Source: Paenibacillus sp. MBLB1832
GTDB lineage: Bacteria; Bacillota; Bacilli; Paenibacillales; NBRC-103111
Assembly (NCBI RefSeq): GCF_032271945.1
Contig: NZ_CP130319.1
Span: 2,995,001-3,059,000, forward strand
Direction: 5' to 3'
DNA length: 64,000 nt
Shown: positions 59,798 through 64,000 of the stretch, piece by piece
Position numbering within the stretch: the first letter of the stretch is position 1
Layout: every line of letters begins with the position of its first letter
Translations under genes and position numbers: made by a program
Notes under the pieces: generated by a model
Seen by the model: the letters and a program-made list of their open reading frames with translations, nothing else
What the model was told of the DNA's origin: nothing
Databases searched by the model: none

Positions 59798-60964
59798 TTA
59801 TTCCACCTGACGTTTGAAGACGAACCCTGAAAGCCCAAACAGCAGATAAATGAGTCCTAAAAAGTAAAACATGCTATATACACTAATATAGCTCAAAGAT
59901 AGACCGCCAACTAATGGCCCGATAATACTTCCCAGGCTGTATTGAATAGAGGCGACGATATTCGTTGTCGGCTGCAAATGCCGCGGCACAATGTCTGCCG
60001 CATAAGCAAGTCCTAGCGAGAAGAACGACCCTACCATTCCCCCTGCTATCCCTAAACATAGCCCAAGGCTCCATGGATTAGTTCCAACGAAAGGGACACA
60101 ACCGAAGGCAAAGGCACCTAATATCGCGGAACCAATCAGAATCGGTTTGCGACCGATTCGATCACTCCAAATGCCTAGCGGCAGCTGCAGAATAAGTCCG
60201 CCAATCCCTGTCACAGGGAGCAACAGCCCAATGACGGACTCCGTCATCCCAATCCGCAAGCCATACAGCGGAAAATTACTGTTCATCGTAGCTTCCATAT
60301 AACCGTATAAAAGCGAAGTAAAGAGCGGAAACCACGCCAATGCATACACCGTTGATACCCTGCGATGAGCCGCTTCCGAGCGTTCAGCACGCACAGGATG
60401 TTCATTAACAAGTCTGCTCACTAGGGCGAAAATGAGCACAAAAAAAGCGCTAGTCGCCACAAATGGCGCCCAAACCCCGAATTTGAGCAGCGTAATCCCG
60501 ATCGGGCCTAAACTAAATCCAACGCCATATGCCATGCCATATAGTGAGATATTACGTCCTCTCTTCTCTTTCGGACTCGCTGCAACTATCCACAACTGGG
60601 TAGCAAAATGCAGTGCGCTATCCCCGATGCCAACGATGAGCCGTAGCACGAACCACACGATTGCCCCCTGCCAGATCGGGAACATCACAGTTGCAACGAT
60701 AATAAGCCCCATCCCAATAAGAATGACAGGCTTATAGCCATATCGGCGTACAGGGCGTTCTATGACGAACATTGTTCCGAAAATACCGAGATACATTGCT
60801 ACAGCATTAACCGCGTTCGCATCAGGTGAAACACCTGAACGATCCAGCAAAATCGTTAGAAGCGGCATAAGCAAGCCTTGGCTCATGCCTGCTACAATGA
60901 CAACCATAATTAACGTCGTTAATTGATAAGATGACTTGGAAAATGTCAGAAATTTATGAACCAT
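59798..60964 (-). CDS. MFS transporter (12 helices)
   Basis: 388 residues from ATG 60964, which overlaps the end of the upstream gene by 11 bases. Helix 1 (TTLIMVVIVAGMSQGLLMPLLTILLD), VERPVRRYGYKPVILIGMGLIIVATVMF, SPKEKRGRNISLYGMAYGVGFSLGPIGITLLKFG, ILLLPVTGIGGLILQLPLGIWSDRIGRKPILIGSAILG (motif A). Typical drug/sugar-type pump. Substrate unknown; co-transcribed with the 180-residue protein. Confidence 0.9.
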   Translation of the reverse strand: MVHKFLTFSKSSYQLTTLIMVVIVAGMSQGLLMPLLTILLDRSGVSPDANAVNAVAMYLGIFGTMFVIERPVRRYGYKPVILIGMGLIIVATVMFPIWQGAIVWFVLRLIVGIGDSALHFATQLWIVAASPKEKRGRNISLYGMAYGVGFSLGPIGITLLKFGVWAPFVATSAFFVLIFALVSRLVNEHPVRAERSEAAHRRVSTVYALAWFPLFTSLLYGYMEATMNSNFPLYGLRIGMTESVIGLLLPVTGIGGLILQLPLGIWSDRIGRKPILIGSAILGAFAFGCVPFVGTNPWSLGLCLGIAGGMVGSFFSLGLAYAADIVPRHLQPTTNIVASIQYSLGSIIGPLVGGLSLSYISVYSMFYFLGLIYLLFGLSGFVFKRQVE

Positions 60965-61496
60965 GCCCGAAATCCACCGTTTCCCATCTACCCTCATAAT
61001 CTTTCAACTTACCGTGAAGGGGCACATGGAATTCGGTAAAGATGACGAGTCTTGCCTTTTTAATCCACTCCTTAAAGGATGGGTATGTCACGAACAGATT
61101 GGCATAACGGTCACTCATGCATATGAAGTGCGGACTTGGTGATTTCTCAGTAAGAAAACTAAAAGATGTATCCAGTGGCGTATATTTCTTACGCTTCCCT
61201 TCCCATGTATCAACATCTACTTGCAGCGGTGTATCCATTTCATCCACAAGCGCAGTGATGTGCTTGACACGGGCATAATACGGCTGTGCTGCCCGAATGT
61301 CCATGCGTCGAAGTGTCTCTTCATGCTGGGGATACAGAATGACACGGACAAATTTCCGTTCCTCTGCCCAAGCGATTAAGGCTTTGACCTCAAGCTCCGT
61401 CCAGTCTTCGAATGTTTCGCAAACAATAACGGTCCCTTTCGTTGATTCCTCTTGTGGTTCATAACCGAAAGGCACTTTGATTTGCTCTCTTGCCAT
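60954..61496 (-). CDS. Hypothetical protein upstream of MFS gene
   Basis: 180 residues from ATG 61496 (GGAGG 5 bases upstream); the frame runs further upstream without a site. MAREQIKVPFGYEPQEESTKGTVIVCETFEDWTELEVKALIAWAEERKFVRVILYPQHEETLRRM, then KYTPLDTSFSFLTEKSPSPHFICMSDRYANLFVTYPSFKEWIKKARLVIFTEFHVPLHGKLKDYEGRWETVDFGH. Alpha/beta, soluble. No family recognised. Its stop overlaps the MFS start. Confidence 0.65.
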   Translation of the reverse strand: MAREQIKVPFGYEPQEESTKGTVIVCETFEDWTELEVKALIAWAEERKFVRVILYPQHEETLRRMDIRAAQPYYARVKHITALVDEMDTPLQVDVDTWEGKRKKYTPLDTSFSFLTEKSPSPHFICMSDRYANLFVTYPSFKEWIKKARLVIFTEFHVPLHGKLKDYEGRWETVDFGHGS

Positions 61497-61669
61497 AGCG
61501 TCCTCCTCTAGTTGAGCGTTCATCTTGTTGGTGGCATTGTAACCTACTCTCACTAACATCCCTAGTATACCCCTTCCAAGCCCATGAAGCCATGTCCCCG
61601 ATTGGATTACAGGAAGGTGTTGCGTTATAATTCGGATGTACGTATTTTTCATTTAAGGAGACTTCATGC

Positions 61670-62785
61670 ATGAGAGATCCAAGACTACAGACATTCGCCC
61701 GTAACATTATTCAATATTCCGTTAACCTTCAACCAGGTGAGAACATATTGATTGAAATGATAGGTGTGAAAGATCAGGAGCTTGCCAAATGTTTAATTGA
61801 GGAAGTGTACGCGGCTGGCGGTAACCCGTTCATTGAATTGCGCGATCCTGCGATTATGCGCAGCTTGCAAATGAAAGGTACACAAGAACAGCTGAGCAAA
61901 TGGTCTGAATTTGAAATGGTTCGAATGAAACAGATGGATGCTTATGTCGCGGTGCGCAGCGGAGATAACATTACCGAATCATCCGATGTCCCAGACGAAC
62001 AAATGAAGATGTACCTCAAGTATTTCCAACGACCGCTCTTTGACGAGCGTATCAACAATACGAAATGGGTCGTTATGCGATACCCGAACCCTTCTATGGC
62101 GCAGCTGGCAGGTAAAAGCACGGAAGCGTTTGAAGATTTTTACTTTAATGTGTGCAACCTGGATTACAGCAAAATGGCGAAAGCGATGGAATCCCTTGTC
62201 GATTTGATGAATCGGACGGATCGCGTAAGACTAGTAGCGAAGGACACCGACGTTAGCTTCTCCATCAAAGGGATTGGGGCTGTACCTTGCTCAGGCCTAC
62301 GCAATTTGCCCGACGGCGAGGTGTACACTGCACCAGTGAAAGATTCCGTCAATGGTGTGATTAGCTACAATACACCGACGATCTATTCAGGCACTTCCTT
62401 CGAGAATATCGTACTTACCTTCGAGAACGGCAAGATCATAAACGCAACTTCGAATGATACGAAGAAATTGAATGAAATCCTGAACACCGACGACGGCGCG
62501 CGCTATATCGGCGAATTCGCCATCGGTGTGAACCCGTACATTAAACACCCAATGAAAGATATTTTGTTTGATGAGAAAATCGATGGCAGCATTCACTTTA
62601 CACCTGGTCAGGCTTATGAAACCGCGGATAACACGAACCGTTCCTCTGTACACTGGGATATGGTCCTTATCCAACGTCCTGAGTATGGCGGCGGAGAAAT
62701 TTACTTTGACGATGTACTCATTAGAAAAGATGGACGTTTCGTAATTCCAGAGCTGGAGAAACTAAATCCAGAAAATTTAATGTAG
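61670..62785 (+). CDS. ampS: M29-family aminopeptidase (AmpS/PepS)
   Basis: 371 residues, AAGGAG 9 bases upstream. Thermophilic-type metallo-aminopeptidase features: LQPGENILIEMIGVKDQELAKCLIEEVYAAGGNPFIEL, GIGAVPCSGLRNLPDGEVYTAPVKDSVNGVISYNTPT (metal Glu), ARYIGEFAIGVNPYIKHPMKDILFDEKIDGSIHFTPGQAYETADNTNRSSVHWDMV (Glu, His, Asp ligands). Releases N-terminal residues from peptides in the cytoplasm. Confidence 0.95.
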   Translation: MRDPRLQTFARNIIQYSVNLQPGENILIEMIGVKDQELAKCLIEEVYAAGGNPFIELRDPAIMRSLQMKGTQEQLSKWSEFEMVRMKQMDAYVAVRSGDNITESSDVPDEQMKMYLKYFQRPLFDERINNTKWVVMRYPNPSMAQLAGKSTEAFEDFYFNVCNLDYSKMAKAMESLVDLMNRTDRVRLVAKDTDVSFSIKGIGAVPCSGLRNLPDGEVYTAPVKDSVNGVISYNTPTIYSGTSFENIVLTFENGKIINATSNDTKKLNEILNTDDGARYIGEFAIGVNPYIKHPMKDILFDEKIDGSIHFTPGQAYETADNTNRSSVHWDMVLIQRPEYGGGEIYFDDVLIRKDGRFVIPELEKLNPENLM

Positions 62786-62789
62786 TTAA

Positions 62790-63992
62790 TTATCCGAGCC
62801 AATGAAACACAACCCCTTCTGAGCTCTCCACATGCTTTGGCATGTTAGACGGAATAAGGCTGGGCGCTTGGTTCATCACATTAACAATTGTTGAATGAAT
62901 TAGTGTCGAGGATGACGTGGAGAGAATGCGAACCTCCGCTCCTTTGGGAACGAAGGGAAATAGGCTCTCCATATCGGCATTCGTTAGTCGAATGCAGCCG
63001 AAGGATTTATCATTGCCGATAGAGCTCTCGTCATACGTGCCGTGCAAAGCGATTGCGCCTAACCCTAAACCTGCGGTTCCATAACTTTGCGTTGTTTTGC
63101 CCATGGGCTGCAGAACACGATCTACGACGCGATAATCGCCTTCAGGCGTGCTTCCGCCGGCACCGAGACCGATTGGTTTCTGCCAGAGCAGCAGATTACC
63201 GCTGACAAGTTTCACTTCGTGCTCCGCTTTATTCACTACTATATGAACGGGGGCGTAGCTGATTTCCGTCATTTCCGCTATATTCGGATAGAACATATGG
63301 GCCATATCACCAGCTGCGGGATTATAGATCCAGCCTCCATACCCGTCATAATCGGCGACTACCTGATTTGAACCTGAAATTGCTTCAGTAGGAATAAAAC
63401 TCAAGTAATTGGCTGGGTAATCCCGCATTAACTCATCGATTTGCGCGGGTACATGCCCCATATCCTTTCGATACGTTTCCAAGGCGGTTCGAACTAAATT
63501 AGCACCAAACGCACTAAGCGGTTGGTGCTCTTTAAATTCCCCATTTAAGAAGCGAATATGGACACTTGCATCTGTTTCAGGGTGATACGTGGCCACAACG
63601 ATCGCTTGTTGAATCACGTCTTCATTGCTCAGCAACATTGTTTTTCCCTTATCTGCTGGGTCAGACGTCACAATTCCATAAATAATAATATTCGCTTTGG
63701 GCATGTCTTTCGCTAACGTCACTGCTTGTTTGTGAAGCGCTTGCTCGATCTCCGCATGAGGAGCATCAGGTGAAATATACAGCATGAATGGCTTGTCCAC
63801 CGTTTCATACGTAACTTCACTTCCCACTCCCCATACTTTCAAATGGGATACAAGTCGAGGAATCGACGGGCTCCCTGCGAACAGCAGCACCAAGACCACA
63901 TTGATAATCAGCAGGACAGCTAGCAGCATTTTCATAAAAGGCGGTAATAAGGGTTTCTTCCGCGTCGGGAACGCTTGCTCAAGACTCGCCAC
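62790..63992 (-). CDS. L,D-transpeptidase (YkuD) with N-terminal membrane helix
   Basis: 400 residues in the window; it begins with a GTG only 8 bases from the right edge, so the true start may lie outside. A membrane helix (MKMLLAVLLIINVVLVLLFA) is followed by an extracytoplasmic part. The C-terminal YkuD domain (APVHIVVNKAEHEVKLVSGNLLLWQKPIGLGAGGSTPEGDYRV, ALHGTYDESSIGNDKSFGCIRLTNADMESLF) has His and Cys in HG and SFGCIR. It cross-links or trims peptidoglycan. Confidence 0.9.
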   Translation of the reverse strand: MASLEQAFPTRKKPLLPPFMKMLLAVLLIINVVLVLLFAGSPSIPRLVSHLKVWGVGSEVTYETVDKPFMLYISPDAPHAEIEQALHKQAVTLAKDMPKANIIIYGIVTSDPADKGKTMLLSNEDVIQQAIVVATYHPETDASVHIRFLNGEFKEHQPLSAFGANLVRTALETYRKDMGHVPAQIDELMRDYPANYLSFIPTEAISGSNQVVADYDGYGGWIYNPAAGDMAHMFYPNIAEMTEISYAPVHIVVNKAEHEVKLVSGNLLLWQKPIGLGAGGSTPEGDYRVVDRVLQPMGKTTQSYGTAGLGLGAIALHGTYDESSIGNDKSFGCIRLTNADMESLFPFVPKGAEVRILSTSSSTLIHSTIVNVMNQAPSLIPSNMPKHVESSEGVVFHWLG

Positions 63993-64000
63993 GTGCGAGG

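Overview
The window reads as a chromosomal segment of a low-to-mid-GC, endospore-forming Bacillota, most like Paenibacillus or a close relative. The pointers are strong AGGAGG-type ribosome sites, the spore proteins Tlp and YheC/D, a YpdA-type (bacillithiol) reductase, PpaC, AraR, LexA-like boxes and an SLH-domain protein. I see no rRNA, tRNA, CRISPR array, insertion sequence or prophage. About 75 genes are called, with both window edges probably cutting genes.

Layout. 1-2837: a BMP-type ABC importer operon (lipoprotein, two-domain ATPase, partial permease). 3037-7107: small genes: a remnant resembling a sigma-factor N-terminus, a Zn-ribbon protein, a luciferase-like oxidoreductase, an alpha/beta hydrolase, an orphan holin-like peptide and an SLH/PrcB-like protein. 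7223-13451: a methyltransferase-TPR protein, a membrane PDZ-Lon protease, a stand-alone HisA of the eukaryotic type, small unknowns and a spore-coat ATP-grasp protein. 13710-25026: YitT, a CDF metal transporter, an HPr-like protein without the active histidine, a decayed Gfo/Idh/MocA gene, a two-domain multicopper oxidase, MsrAB, PpaC, a polysaccharide deacetylase, a split threonine/serine exporter and others.

25136-29130 is an arabinose locus (araR, araA, galM-like) with two AraR-type operators. 29289-39792 holds tlp, an AlkD-like gene, an MFS pump, an FAD monooxygenase, hrpB, NUDIX, YpdA and small genes. 39848-40992 has two convergent genes, one unknown and one DNA-3-methyladenine glycosylase I (tag), whose promoters are bracketed by LexA-like boxes. 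41001-44905 is a TPP-riboswitch-controlled thiamine-precursor import operon (ThiYXZ plus a thiamine-binding MTH1187-type protein) ending in a TatD hydrolase.

44965-53309 is the most interesting block. It is one long minus-strand array encoding a BMP-type ABC importer, a cysteine hydrolase closely resembling biuret amidohydrolase (BiuH), a cupin, a second paralogous cysteine hydrolase and a PucR-type regulator. I propose that it imports and hydrolyses a ureide such as triuret or biuret for nitrogen.

53557-63992 carries a patatin, a lipoprotein/sensor kinase/HD-GYP response regulator operon (c-di-GMP turnover), udk, an MFS transporter, an M29 aminopeptidase and an L,D-transpeptidase.
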